Below are positions 52,142-60,593 of a stretch of DNA of 64,000 nucleotides, in pieces. The position numbers were made by a program, and so were the translations under genes. The stretch comes from Halopiger djelfimassiliensis (lineage in GTDB: Archaea; Halobacteriota; Halobacteria; Halobacteriales; Natrialbaceae), in contig NZ_HG315686.1 in NCBI RefSeq assembly GCF_000455365.1, forward strand, positions 116,695 to 180,694. The letters are read 5' to 3'. Below the pieces are notes generated by a model, which ran no database searches, was not told the DNA's origin, and saw only the letters and a program-made list of their open reading frames with translations. Every line of letters starts with the position of its first letter. Position 1 is the stretch's first letter.

Positions 52142-52810
52142 ATGACATCGATCGCAGACATCGAGATCCCGGCCGACGGAACCGGATTGGGCGAACTCTT
52201 CGAGGCCGTCCCCTCGCTTTCCTGTGAGATGGAGCGGGTGATCGCCTCGAGCGGCCACGGGCTGTGGCTCTCCGGCCCCTCACAGTCCGCGGTCGAGGCT
52301 GCATTGACCGAGGCGACGGCGATCGCGGACTACTCGCTGATCAACAGCGACGACGGTCGTTGGCTGTACGACATCGAACTCGATCCCGAAACGGTCGACG
52401 TCTTCGACGTCGTTCTCGAGGAAGGCGGAACCGTCCTGAGCGCGTCGGCAGCGAACGGGACGTGGCTGTTGAGCGTCCGCGTCGTCGATCGCGAGAGCGT
52501 GAGTTCGCTCTACGACCGCCTCGTCGAAAACGACGTGACACCGACGATCGTCCGGCTGTTCGACCTCGCGGAGGAGACCCACTCCCAGTGTGGCCTGACC
52601 GCCCGCCAGTACGAGACGCTGGTCGCGGCGATTGACCACGGCTACTTCGAGATCCCGCGGGAAGTCTCGATGCAGGAGCTCTCCGAGGAACTCGACATCT
52701 CCCATCAGGCCCTTTCCGAACGGCTTCGCCGTGCCTATCGTGCGCTCGTTACGTCCGAACTCAACGTCGCCGAAGACGAGACCACGGCACCGCCGATGCC
52801 GTCGGACTGA
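52142..52810 (+). CDS. HTH_10 (bacterioopsin-activator type) regulator, DmsR-like
   Basis: A 222-residue regulator with an N-terminal sensory domain of the haloarchaeal bat family (IPADGTGLGELFEAVPSLSC onward) and a C-terminal HTH_10 (GLTARQYETLVAAIDHGYFE, then SMQELSEELDISHQALSERLRRAYRAL). In Halobacterium the DMSO-reductase operon is activated by the HTH_10 protein DmsR. Position beside the molybdoenzyme and modAB genes makes it a candidate for the shared 19-bp operator. Its own promoter region carries no clear copy. The start is ATG 52142; alternatives upstream are not family-like. Confidence 0.82.
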   Translation: MTSIADIEIPADGTGLGELFEAVPSLSCEMERVIASSGHGLWLSGPSQSAVEAALTEATAIADYSLINSDDGRWLYDIELDPETVDVFDVVLEEGGTVLSASAANGTWLLSVRVVDRESVSSLYDRLVENDVTPTIVRLFDLAEETHSQCGLTARQYETLVAAIDHGYFEIPREVSMQELSEELDISHQALSERLRRAYRALVTSELNVAEDETTAPPMPSD

Positions 52811-52901
52811 TCGGCCGTCCCATCAGCCACACGCCCGGTCCGGCTCGACTCGATGTTTTCACCGTCCGGCTCGAGCGACGGTCAGTCGTTCTTCGACGAA
52901 C

Positions 52902-53396
52902 TCACATCGACTGGTTCGGACGAATCTCCACCTCCCCGTCGTCGGTGATATAGACGACTGCGTTCGATGACTCGTCGGTCACGTTCCACTCCGAACTGGC
53001 CTCTCGATCGTGTTCCGGTAGCGTAACGGTGATCGTATAGCGTCCTTCGTCGGCGATGAGATCGCTGATCCGTTCGACGTTCTCGCCCCCGACCGCAGCG
53101 AGTTCGATTTCGGTCTCGAGGAGCGATTCCCCGCCGGTAGTCATCCGAACCCCGACGGTGTGTGCCCGGTCGTGGTAGTTCTTCAGGACGACATCGCGGG
53201 GGTGCTCGGAGACGGAAGGCCGGGCCGAATCCGGTTGCGGAGACCCGGCGGAATCGTTTTCGCGCCTCCGTGTTGTTTCTCCCTCGGTTTCGGCGGCTGG
53301 CTCGGATTCGTCAGGTTTCCGCGAATCTCTCCCGCCGAGACAACCAGCACTCGTTATCGTGAGAACCGTTCCGGTAACGACCGTTCGCCGTTTCAT
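52902..53396 (-). CDS. small Tat lipoprotein, similar to the one at 49665
   Basis: A 164-residue lipoprotein, signal MKRRTVVTGTVLTITSAGCL with lipobox SAGC, an acidic/Ser/Arg linker of about 50 residues, and a C-terminal Ig-like domain (DVVLKNYHDRAHTVGVRMTT, DEGRYTITVTLPEHDREASS, NAVVYITDDGEVEI). It parallels the gene at 49665. The start is the Met before the twin-arginine signal. Function unknown. Confidence 0.7.
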   Translation of the reverse strand: MKRRTVVTGTVLTITSAGCLGGRDSRKPDESEPAAETEGETTRRRENDSAGSPQPDSARPSVSEHPRDVVLKNYHDRAHTVGVRMTTGGESLLETEIELAAVGGENVERISDLIADEGRYTITVTLPEHDREASSEWNVTDESSNAVVYITDDGEVEIRPNQSM

Positions 53397-53702
53397 AGGG
53401 CGATGTTCCCTCCGCTGGCTGATAACTGTGAGACAGAGTACAATAGCTGCTTCAGCTACCGGTATATTCATACTCCCGTCGAGTTCCCACTGCCGTACTC
53501 GCCGTCGTCGGCTCAGCTATCGGTGCGTTGCCGCCGCCTCTCGAGCGCACGGGTCGACCTGATCGAGGAGTACCGGTCGGTTCCTTTCGGGTCCACGTTC
53601 GATTGACATCCTCCTCCGCCTGAAGGCGGAGGAATCCCGAGCGTTGGGAATAACGGAACGGGTACAATAACTGTTAATAGCGGTGGCTCTGTCCCTCCGG
53701 CC
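53397..53702. other. gene-free region containing the IS605-type end and a promoter
   Basis: Apart from the element end at 53604-53640, it has a TATA-like TGTTAATA (53672-53679) about 24-31 nt before the enoyl-CoA hydratase ATG. An isolated GTTCCCAC at 53483-53490 lacks a partner arm. Confidence 0.45.
53604..53640. mobile_element. solo end of an IS200/IS605-type element
   Basis: ATTGACATCCTCCTCCGCCT begins a hairpin CCTCCGCC-TGAA-GGCGGAGG (53613-53632) followed by AATCCC. This hairpin and its flanks are what I remember as the right end of haloarchaeal IS200/IS605 (TnpB-bearing) elements. No tnpA or tnpB sequence is present within 300 bp, so it is a relic or a seed end left after excision. Confidence 0.55.
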
Positions 53703-54470
53703 ATGAACGTCGACAGCGACGACGGCGTCCTCGAGATCACGTTCGACCGCCCGGGAGTCCTCAACGCGATCACGCGGGGGATCGCCGGCGAGTTGGCCGA
53801 CACGATCGCCGACGCCTCACCCGACGAGTACCACGCGATCGTCATCACGGGCGAGGGCGATGCTTTCAGCGCCGGCGGCGACATCGAGGGGATGGCGTCC
53901 GATCCCGTCGCCCCGCAGGACGCCTACGAGGAAGTGTCCGAAACATTCGGCCGCGTCGTCGAAGCGATGCTCGAGTGTCCCATCCCGATCGTCGCGAAGG
54001 TAAACGGCGATGCGATCGGGGCCGGACTCGCGATCGTCGCGCTTTCGGACATCGCGTACGCCGCCGAGGATGCGACCTTCTCCTGTGCGTTCGTCAAGGT
54101 CGGGCTGATCCCCGACACCGGCGGGACGTTCATGCTTCCGCGGCTCGTCGGTCTGCGGACGGCGAAGAAACTCGCGTTCACCGGCGAGTTCTTCGACGCC
54201 GAGCGAGCGGCCGACCTCGATCTGGTCAACGAGGCGGTTCCCGCCCCGGAACTCGACGACCGGGTCACGGAGTGTGTCGAACGGCTCGGTCGCCGTCCAA
54301 CGGATACTATTGGGATGATGAAACAGGCCATGCACGAGAACATGGCCCGCCACTGGTCCGAGGCGCTCGATTACGAGAACATGCTTCAGGTTCAGGCGCG
54401 CGGATCCGACTCCCACGAGGAAGGCGTCGCCGCGTTTCTCGAGGACCGCGAGCCGGAGTTCGATCAGTAG
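53703..54470 (+). CDS. enoyl-CoA hydratase/isomerase family protein
   Basis: A 255-residue crotonase. LEITFDRPGVLNAITRGIAGE, ITGEGDAFSAGGDIEGMA (oxyanion-hole loop) and VNGDAIGAGLAIVALSDIAYA with CAFVKVGLIPDTGGTFML (catalytic-region Glu/Asp position; here D rather than E before TGG) are recognisable. Members hydrate enoyl-CoA or isomerise double bonds in fatty-acid and aromatic acid breakdown. Monocistronic as far as can be seen. Confidence 0.9.
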   Translation: MNVDSDDGVLEITFDRPGVLNAITRGIAGELADTIADASPDEYHAIVITGEGDAFSAGGDIEGMASDPVAPQDAYEEVSETFGRVVEAMLECPIPIVAKVNGDAIGAGLAIVALSDIAYAAEDATFSCAFVKVGLIPDTGGTFMLPRLVGLRTAKKLAFTGEFFDAERAADLDLVNEAVPAPELDDRVTECVERLGRRPTDTIGMMKQAMHENMARHWSEALDYENMLQVQARGSDSHEEGVAAFLEDREPEFDQ

Positions 54471-54571
54471 TCCGCTCGCGGCCGCCGGTCGCCGGCTTCG
54501 GTCGGGTACTCGAACCCCAAGCCACCGCAAGCAACACCATTGTGGGTCGCTTCGGTGTGTGTCGGATTGCT

Positions 54572-54925
54572 ATGTCACCGGAGTTTACCGACGACGACAT
54601 CGGCAAGACCGTCGTCAACGCGAACGGCGACGACGTCGGCATCATCGCGGACGTCGAACACGGCACCGCACACGTCGAACCCGACCCCGGAATCACGGAC
54701 ACGATCAAGGCGAAACTCGGCTGGGGCGGCGCCGACGAAGACGCGTACCCGCTTCAGGAAAGCGCCGTCGCGCGAGTAACCGACGACGAAGTGCGCCTCG
54801 AGAGCGATCTGTCCGATGCCGGGACCGGAACCGGCGATATGACAGGCGGAACGACGGGAACGGGCGATACGACCGGCGAAACCGGGACGGATACCGGGAT
54901 GGGTGACGACGACGACACCCGGTAA
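54572..54925 (+). CDS. PRC-barrel-like small protein with Gly/Thr-rich tail
   Basis: A 117-residue protein whose first 85 residues (MSPEFTDDDIGKTVVNANGD, VGIIADVEHGTAHVEPDPGI, WGGADEDAYPLQESAVARV) form a PRC-barrel-like beta domain with a short loop. The last 30 residues are an imperfect TGDTTG/TGTG repeat ending DDDDTR, presumably disordered. The start is the first ATG giving the domain; the longer frame upstream overlaps the enoyl-CoA hydratase antisense-like and is not used. Function unknown. Confidence 0.7.
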   Translation: MSPEFTDDDIGKTVVNANGDDVGIIADVEHGTAHVEPDPGITDTIKAKLGWGGADEDAYPLQESAVARVTDDEVRLESDLSDAGTGTGDMTGGTTGTGDTTGETGTDTGMGDDDDTR

Positions 54926-55004
54926 CGGCGACTCGCGTTCCTCGGGTGGGACGACTGCACGGCTCGAGATTCGAGTTCGTAGAAAACGACGAAAGGAGAG
55001 GGAG

Positions 55005-55982
55005 CTATTCTTGGCCCGTTTCGTTGGCGTTCTGGATGTCCTCGTCCGTTTCCGTCCGCGGCCGTTCGGGCGTATCGATTCGCTGTGACGGCTGCTCCTG
55101 TGAGCGGCTCTGGTGATGTCGCTGGGTGGGCTGCTCGTGTCGGCCTTCGTGGCCCGTCGGTTCCGGACGACCCTGCTCGCGGTGTTCCATCGGCCCCGAT
55201 TCACGACCGGTCCGTTCCTGTCGGCCGCGGCGTTCCTGTCGGCCGCGGCGTTCCTGTCGGGGCGGGCCGCCGAACTGGCCCTGTGGCTGGGATTGTGACT
55301 GCATCCGCGCCCCGCCACCGCCGCTGGCCTGCTGTGACAGTGGCTGTTGTCCGCCGGCTTGCTGTGGTGGTTGTTGTCCACCAGCCTGTTGTGGCGGTTG
55401 CTGTTGTCCGACGGGTTGCTGCGGTTGTCGTGATCGCTGTCGGTTCGTTCCGGCTCCCGAAGTCGGACCGCCGTAGGCTTCCTGCTGTGTGACCCATTCG
55501 CCGGTCTGTTGTGGTTGTTGAGTCGGTCCTCGAGGGGGCTGTGACTGACCTCCAAGCTGCTGGCCGCTCGTTCGGCCGTACCCCTGTTGCTGTGTCTCCA
55601 TCGGGCCGCGCATCTGCTGGCCGCCCCCGGACGGCTGCTGACCGCCCATTCGTCCGGTTCGTTCGGGTTGCTGGCCGAACTGCGGCGTCGCAGCCTGCAT
55701 TCCCTCCTCGAGCGCCTGTTCCATCTCCGGCATGACCGCCTGCATCCCTTGCAGGTAGCTCTCGAGCATCGACTGTGTGAACTCCTGGCCCGGCATGCTC
55801 TGCATCATCGATTTCGTCATCTCCATGCCCTGTTGCTGGGCCATATCCTGCCACTGCAGCGCACTCAGGGTCATCTGTGCCATGTTGCGCTGGAGTTGCA
55901 TCAACTGCTCGAGGGCTTGCTGGCCCTGGGTTATCGTCGTCTGTTGCATCTCGCTTGTCGGGTCCGTTTGCTGGTCTGTCAT
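55005..55982 (-). CDS. Gln-rich, largely disordered protein with a helical N-terminus
   Basis: A 325-residue protein. Residues 1-105 are helical and Met/Gln-rich (GQQALEQLMQLQRNMAQMTL, SMLESYLQGMQAVMPEMEQ), recalling phasin-like or amphipathic helices. From there to the end it is low-complexity: PSGGGQQ, QQPPQQAGG repeated, GRQERRGRQERRG repeats, then Arg/Glu/His-rich. It is unusually poor in Asp and rich in Gln and Arg for a haloarchaeal protein. A phase-separating or granule-coating role is possible but not shown. Start at MTDQQTDPTSEMQQ; upstream frame is not similar. Confidence 0.65.
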   Translation of the reverse strand: MTDQQTDPTSEMQQTTITQGQQALEQLMQLQRNMAQMTLSALQWQDMAQQQGMEMTKSMMQSMPGQEFTQSMLESYLQGMQAVMPEMEQALEEGMQAATPQFGQQPERTGRMGGQQPSGGGQQMRGPMETQQQGYGRTSGQQLGGQSQPPRGPTQQPQQTGEWVTQQEAYGGPTSGAGTNRQRSRQPQQPVGQQQPPQQAGGQQPPQQAGGQQPLSQQASGGGGARMQSQSQPQGQFGGPPRQERRGRQERRGRQERTGRESGPMEHREQGRPEPTGHEGRHEQPTQRHHQSRSQEQPSQRIDTPERPRTETDEDIQNANETGQE

Positions 55983-56270
55983 CGTGATCACTCGAGGGAA
56001 CGACGGTTCGACGGACGACGTGATCGTGTGCTCGCTCGAACGCAGTCGCTTGACGCGTCCGTTAACCGATGCTCCTCGGTCGTCAGTGTCGGCACTCGAG
56101 AGTCCAATAAAGGTCGCCGTCGCTTTCAGCCGGTAGCACCAGCCCAACAGTCTGAAACGATCCGACGGCCGCGAGATACAGCGTGCTTTCGTCCGGAAAT
56201 CGTCACCGAACGGGCGACCGAGAGCGGTCGTTTCGAGCGCTCCCCAGCGACGTAAGCGCCGATTACGCCG

Positions 56271-57119
56271 CTAGGTGTAATCAGAGCCTGTACTCGGCTC
56301 GCCGTGTGAGACTCCTTCCCGGTTGTCGGCTTGTCGCCGTCGCAGCGCCGCCCGTGCGTTGCTCGCGTCGTACCCGAAGAAGACGCCGTTTCCGTACGTC
56401 TCGGCGACATCGACCGCATGGATCAGGTTATCGATATCGACGTTTACCGCGTATAACTCGATATTAAACGGCGTCTCGAGCGCAGTCTCGAAGCCGCGAG
56501 CGATCGTTTCGAGCCAGTAGGTCGTAGCATACGCCGTATCGTACAGTGGGACGACGAACTCGTCGACCAGCTCCTCGAGTGCCTCGAGATCGAGTCCGGC
56601 CCGCTCGTAGAGGTGGCCGGGATAGGGATCGGGATAGAGCGTCAGGTAGACGCGTCCGGGGATCCGGTCGACGGCGGCTTCGACGAACTCGGTGATGACG
56701 GTTGCACGCCACTCGAATCGGTCGTCGTATTCGCTCTGTTCGAACCGCCGTTCGCAGACGCCACAGCGGCAGTACTCGGCCCGCGGAAAGCCGACATCGT
56801 CGAGTCGGAGGTCGCCGTTTTCCGCGACACAGTCGTCGATGATCTCGAACAGTCCTTCGCGGTAGTCGTCCCGGCAGGGACAGATGTACGCCCAGTCGAA
56901 GTACGACCGATCCCGCGTCGCGGGACGGCCGAGATCATCGACGGGAACCAGCGATGGATCGGCGTCGGCGGCGGCGTTGTCGCCGAAACACGAGACCATG
57001 TTCACCCCGTCTTCGATCGGATCGGCGGACCGGCCGGTAACGTCTTTGACCTCGTAGAACCCCCGATCGAACTCCGGCCACCGGACTTCGTCAGCGTTGC
57101 GGGTAACGACGCCGTACAT
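56271..57119 (-). CDS. TIM-barrel-like protein resembling glycoside-hydrolase-like domains
   Basis: A 282-residue protein. SYFDWAYICPCRDDYREGLFEIIDD followed by LRLDDVGFPRAEYCRCGVCERRFEQ is the layout of glycoside-hydrolase-like TIM barrels (the latter half with an LDDxxFPR strand and a C-x-C-x2-C cluster), and VYLTLYPDPYPGHLYERAGL and VVPLYDTAYATTYWLETIAR continue the barrel. The Cys set could bind zinc. I do not know an assigned substrate. It stands alone on the minus strand. Confidence 0.6.
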   Translation of the reverse strand: MYGVVTRNADEVRWPEFDRGFYEVKDVTGRSADPIEDGVNMVSCFGDNAAADADPSLVPVDDLGRPATRDRSYFDWAYICPCRDDYREGLFEIIDDCVAENGDLRLDDVGFPRAEYCRCGVCERRFEQSEYDDRFEWRATVITEFVEAAVDRIPGRVYLTLYPDPYPGHLYERAGLDLEALEELVDEFVVPLYDTAYATTYWLETIARGFETALETPFNIELYAVNVDIDNLIHAVDVAETYGNGVFFGYDASNARAALRRRQADNREGVSHGEPSTGSDYT

Positions 57120-57165
57120 AGCTCAGGGTACGGCGCCGTTCCCGTAAGCAGTTCGGTTGCGGCGT

Positions 57166-57279
57166 CTATTCGACTGGGTCGTACTCGATCTCTTCGACGT
57201 CCGAAGAGCCGCTCACGACGACTTTCCAGAGGACGGCAATGGCGAACAGGGCGACCAGAATTTTGACTGTACGTGACAT
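57166..57279 (-). CDS. small single-span membrane protein
   Basis: A 37-residue protein, MSRTVKILVALFAIAVLWKV then a short polar tail VVSGSSDVEEIEYDPVE. One membrane helix, cytoplasmic basic N-terminus. Similar short proteins are conserved near pyr genes in Halobacteria as I recall; no function is known. Codon choice is haloarchaeal and the spacing to neighbours fits a gene. Confidence 0.5.
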   Translation of the reverse strand: MSRTVKILVALFAIAVLWKVVVSGSSDVEEIEYDPVE

Positions 57280-57344
57280 GTACACGCGGATAATCGCTCG
57301 GCGACCACTTAGATATTCTGGATGAGCTTCGGGAAACGAAACCG

Positions 57345-57824
57345 TTAGGCGGTATCGATCAGCGACGCGATCTCCTCGCGGACGATCGTTCCGCAGTAGG
57401 AACACCGGACGGCCTCCTCGAGGACTTCGAACCCAGAGGTCACCGGTTCGTCGCCGGTCGTGATACAGTTCCGGTTGGGACACGAGAGCACGCCCTCGAC
57501 GATGTCGGGCCGCTCGACGCGGTGCTTTTCGACCACCTCGTAGTCACGGACGATGTTGATCGTCGCGTCGGGTGCGATCAACGAGAGGACGTCGACCTCG
57601 TCCTGACTCAACTCCCGACCTTCGACCTTGACGATGTCCTTGCGTGCCAGCCGATCGGAGGGGACGTTCATTCCGATCGATACTTCTTCGCCCTCGCTGC
57701 CGTCGATTCCGAGAATCGCGAGGACGTTCAACGCCTGCCCCCCGCGGACGTGGTCGATGACGGTTCCGCTCCGGATCTTGCTGACACGGAGTTCGTGGGG
57801 TTCGTCCCCGTGGTCGTTACTCAT
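57345..57824 (-). CDS. pyrI: aspartate carbamoyltransferase regulatory subunit
   Basis: A 159-residue PyrI. Residues 10-100 form the nucleotide-binding domain ([42 protein letters not shown]). The C-terminal zinc domain has four Cys, CPNRNCIT and CSYCG, which hold the zinc that contacts PyrB. It carries CTP/ATP feedback control of pyrimidine synthesis. The start at MSNDHGDEP overlaps the pyrB stop in ATGAGTAA, so the two subunits are coupled. Confidence 0.95.
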   Translation of the reverse strand: MSNDHGDEPHELRVSKIRSGTVIDHVRGGQALNVLAILGIDGSEGEEVSIGMNVPSDRLARKDIVKVEGRELSQDEVDVLSLIAPDATINIVRDYEVVEKHRVERPDIVEGVLSCPNRNCITTGDEPVTSGFEVLEEAVRCSYCGTIVREEIASLIDTA

Positions 57825-58752
57825 CGGTCTCACCTCCGGCGGCGCTCAGGAGTAAGTCAAGCAGCGCCATCCGGACCGGGACGCCGTTGTGGGCCTGTTC
57901 GAAGTAGGCCGCGTAGTCGGTGTCGTCGATTTCGGGGGCGATCTCGTCGACCCGCGGGAGCGGATGCATGATCGTCAGATCGTCGCTTGCGGCCTCGAGC
58001 GTCTCGCTGTCGATCTGGTACTGGCCCGCAACCTTCTGATACTCGTCCTCGTCCGGGAACCGCTCGCGCTGGATCCGGGTCACGTAAAGAACGTCGAGCG
58101 ACGGCAGGACCTCCTCGAGCGAGTCGTGTTCGCGGATTCGCGCGCCGTCACCTTCCTGATGGAGGTCGTAGACGACCTCGCGGGGAAGTTGCAGGCTTTC
58201 GGGGCTGATGAAGTGCTGTCGCGCATCGAAGTTCGTCAGGGCGTAGGCCAGCGAGTGGACGGTCCGACCGTACTTCAGATCGCCCATGATGCCGATCGTC
58301 AGGTCATCGAGGCCGGCGTTTTCCCGGATGGTATAGAGATCCAGTAGCGTCTGGGTCGGATGCTGTCCCGCCCCGTCGCCGGCGTTCAACAGCGGGACGT
58401 CGACGAACTCGCTTGCCATCGTCGCCGCGCCTTCCTTCGGATGTCGAAGCACGAGCGCGTCCGCGTATCCTTCGATAACTCGGACGGTGTCGGCGAGCGT
58501 CTCGCCTTTCTTGACGCTCGAGGACTCGACCGAACCCATATCGACGACGTCGCCGCCGAGTCGTTTCATTGCGGTCTCGAAACTCATCTTCGTTCGCGTG
58601 CTCGGCTCGAAAAACAGGAGTCCAAGCAGCGACTCCGCGTGGCGGTCGGCGACGGCCGACGGATCGTCGTCGATCTCGGCCGCGCGGTCGAGGACGGTTT
58701 CGATGTCCGCCCGCGAGAGTTGTTTGCTCGTGATGAGGTGATCGTGGCGCAT
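57817..58752 (-). CDS. pyrB: aspartate carbamoyltransferase catalytic subunit
   Basis: A 311-residue PyrB. The carbamoyl-phosphate site [31 protein letters not shown], the aspartate-loop region and [10 protein letters not shown] are all present. It makes N-carbamoylaspartate, the first committed step of pyrimidine synthesis, in a complex with PyrI. The start [14 protein letters not shown] fits the family; an upstream ATG would add 28 non-homologous residues. Confidence 0.97.
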   Translation of the reverse strand: MRHDHLITSKQLSRADIETVLDRAAEIDDDPSAVADRHAESLLGLLFFEPSTRTKMSFETAMKRLGGDVVDMGSVESSSVKKGETLADTVRVIEGYADALVLRHPKEGAATMASEFVDVPLLNAGDGAGQHPTQTLLDLYTIRENAGLDDLTIGIMGDLKYGRTVHSLAYALTNFDARQHFISPESLQLPREVVYDLHQEGDGARIREHDSLEEVLPSLDVLYVTRIQRERFPDEDEYQKVAGQYQIDSETLEAASDDLTIMHPLPRVDEIAPEIDDTDYAAYFEQAHNGVPVRMALLDLLLSAAGGETDE

Positions 58753-58874
58753 TCGTTCGTGTTGGCACTTGCGTCCCCCTTGAATCCCTCCATTCGGAGA
58801 CGCCCCGTCACACAGTAGCGAGCGAATCGAAGGCAAAGAATTATGCGGGCACTACAGCAATTGGTCACAACTGA

Positions 58875-59501
58875 ATGGAGAATCGGCTGGAAACCGGGAT
58901 CGACGTGTTGGATCGGAAACTCGATGGGGGGTTGCCGCCGGGTTGCGTAGTCGCCTACACCGCCGACCCCGCCAGTCAGTCGGAGTTGCTGCTCTACGAA
59001 CTCACGGCTGCCCGCGGCACGTTGTATCTCTCGACCGAACGCTCCGACGACGTCGTTCGGCACGCGATCGAACACTCGCCGTCGGCCGTCGGCAGTCCGA
59101 CCGTGAGACACGTCACCAGCGACGATCCGCTCGAGGAAGCGGCCCGTCTTATCCGTGCCCTCCCCGACGGTGCAAACCTCATTATCGACACGATGGACGT
59201 TCTCGAGCGAACCGACCGGGACGAGTACGTTTCGTTTCTCAACGATCTCAAATCCCAGCTCCTCGAAACGGACGGTATCGCGGTGTTACACTGTCTGAAA
59301 GGCGATTCCGTATCGGAGAACCGAGCACGGACGTACCACGCGGCCGACGCCGTCTTCGACCTTCGAACCGAAGTCGCCGGCACCGAACTCGAGAACCACC
59401 TCACGATCCCCAAGTTCCGGGGTGGCAGTCAGCCGACCGACGCGATCAAACTCGAACTGATCGAGGAAGTGGCGATCGACACGAGCCGGGACATCGCGTA
59501 G
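58875..59501 (+). CDS. RecA/KaiC-like protein lacking Walker A
   Basis: A 208-residue protein of the RAD55/KaiC-like superfamily: LETGIDVLDRKLDGGLPPG is the typical lead-in, ANLIIDTMDVLER occupies the Walker B strand, and AVLHCLKGDSVSE and AVFDLRTEV follow. The Walker A position reads YTADPASQSELLLYEL with no GxGKT, so nucleotide hydrolysis is unlikely. Haloarchaeal members are annotated HTR-like or DUF7504 and often accompany signal transduction. Divergent from pyrBI. Confidence 0.75.
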   Translation: MENRLETGIDVLDRKLDGGLPPGCVVAYTADPASQSELLLYELTAARGTLYLSTERSDDVVRHAIEHSPSAVGSPTVRHVTSDDPLEEAARLIRALPDGANLIIDTMDVLERTDRDEYVSFLNDLKSQLLETDGIAVLHCLKGDSVSENRARTYHAADAVFDLRTEVAGTELENHLTIPKFRGGSQPTDAIKLELIEEVAIDTSRDIA

Positions 59502-59519
59502 GCAGCATCGATACCCGCG

Positions 59520-60509
59520 TCAGACCTCCTGTTCAGGCGTCGTAAACGGGGTAATCGCGACGGTCCGTTCAGTGACCGTCGCCGTTCGCAGGATGAACGC
59601 GAAGAGGACCGTGAGCGGAAAGACGCCGATCGCGACGGCCGTCGGAAAGACGACCGTCCGTATCGGCTCCTCGAAGGGTGCCGCCGACAAACTCGTCAGC
59701 GCGAACAGCGTCGCAACGGAAACCCCGATAGCGGGAAGCCCTGTGTAAAACAGGTACCTCGAGAGCCGCGAGAGCTCGACCTGTAGGTATAGCGATTTGA
59801 AGTACTGTCTGGCGATATCGATCTCCCGCAACCGGTCGCGAACGTCGTCCATCGCCTCGTCGGTCGCCATCGAGAGGTCGTCGCCGTGCGCTCGTCTGAA
59901 TTCCTCGAGTCGCTGGATCTCGTGTGCGAAATTCGTCTCCAGCGTCGTCGAAAGGGTCTCGAAGATCCCGGACTCCGAGCCTTCGACGAGGTCGTCGATC
60001 CGATCGAACGTCGCGGTGAGATCCGTGACGATTTCGTCGATTTCCTCGCGGGCGTCGGCCGGCAGTCCATCGGCGGTCACGCCGCCGAGTCGCTGGGCGT
60101 CCCGGCGCGCGCTTTCGACGACGAGCCGGAGAAACCCCGACGGCTCGGCCGGTGCGGCTCGGTTCGTGGCCGCTTCGATCTCCTCCCGGTAGTCGACCGT
60201 CTCCTCGATCTCCGACTCGAGACCGCCCGGTGACTCGAGCTCCTGGGAGAGCAACAGCTGGTTGATCGAGACGACGACGGTTATCAGCGTAAAGTTCCCC
60301 GATATCAATCCGCTGAAGGCGTAGAACAACGGCTGGGTATCGACAAGCGGTGCGACACCCGTGATCGAAAGCGCCAGATACGCCAGCCCGGACGCGACTG
60401 CGAGGCCGGCGGCGATCACGAACCGATTGCCGTCGAGCAGTAGCCACTGGGAGAGGCTGTCGATCGCGGTCACTCCCGTCGGCTCCGAATCGGCCGGCGA
60501 ATCGGCCAT
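59520..60509 (-). CDS. haloarchaeal membrane protein with long cytoplasmic helical domain
   Basis: A 329-residue protein with two membrane helices near the N-terminus (FVIAAGLAVASGLAYLALSI; LFYAFSGLISGNFTLITVVV) and two near the C-terminus (FYTGLPAIGVSVATLFALTS; VVFPTAVAIGVFPLTVLFAF), separated by about 170 residues of charged helix. SINQLLLSQELESPGGLESEIEE follows the second helix. The layout suggests a sensor or transporter accessory; no family function known to me. Convergent with the RecA-like gene, 18 nt apart. Start at MADSPADSE. Confidence 0.65.
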   Translation of the reverse strand: MADSPADSEPTGVTAIDSLSQWLLLDGNRFVIAAGLAVASGLAYLALSITGVAPLVDTQPLFYAFSGLISGNFTLITVVVSINQLLLSQELESPGGLESEIEETVDYREEIEAATNRAAPAEPSGFLRLVVESARRDAQRLGGVTADGLPADAREEIDEIVTDLTATFDRIDDLVEGSESGIFETLSTTLETNFAHEIQRLEEFRRAHGDDLSMATDEAMDDVRDRLREIDIARQYFKSLYLQVELSRLSRYLFYTGLPAIGVSVATLFALTSLSAAPFEEPIRTVVFPTAVAIGVFPLTVLFAFILRTATVTERTVAITPFTTPEQEV

Positions 60510-60593
60510 CGCGGTCCAGTACGATCTTGCGGGCGAAAAACCCGTGCCGCGCACGTTCGGGGGTGGACGAATGGCCGGCGATCGCGACGCGCG

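Noticed and set aside
53483..53490. Another GTTCCCAC half-site
   Set aside because: No matching second arm at the 3-bp spacing and not at the 40-43 nt distance from a start; probably chance.
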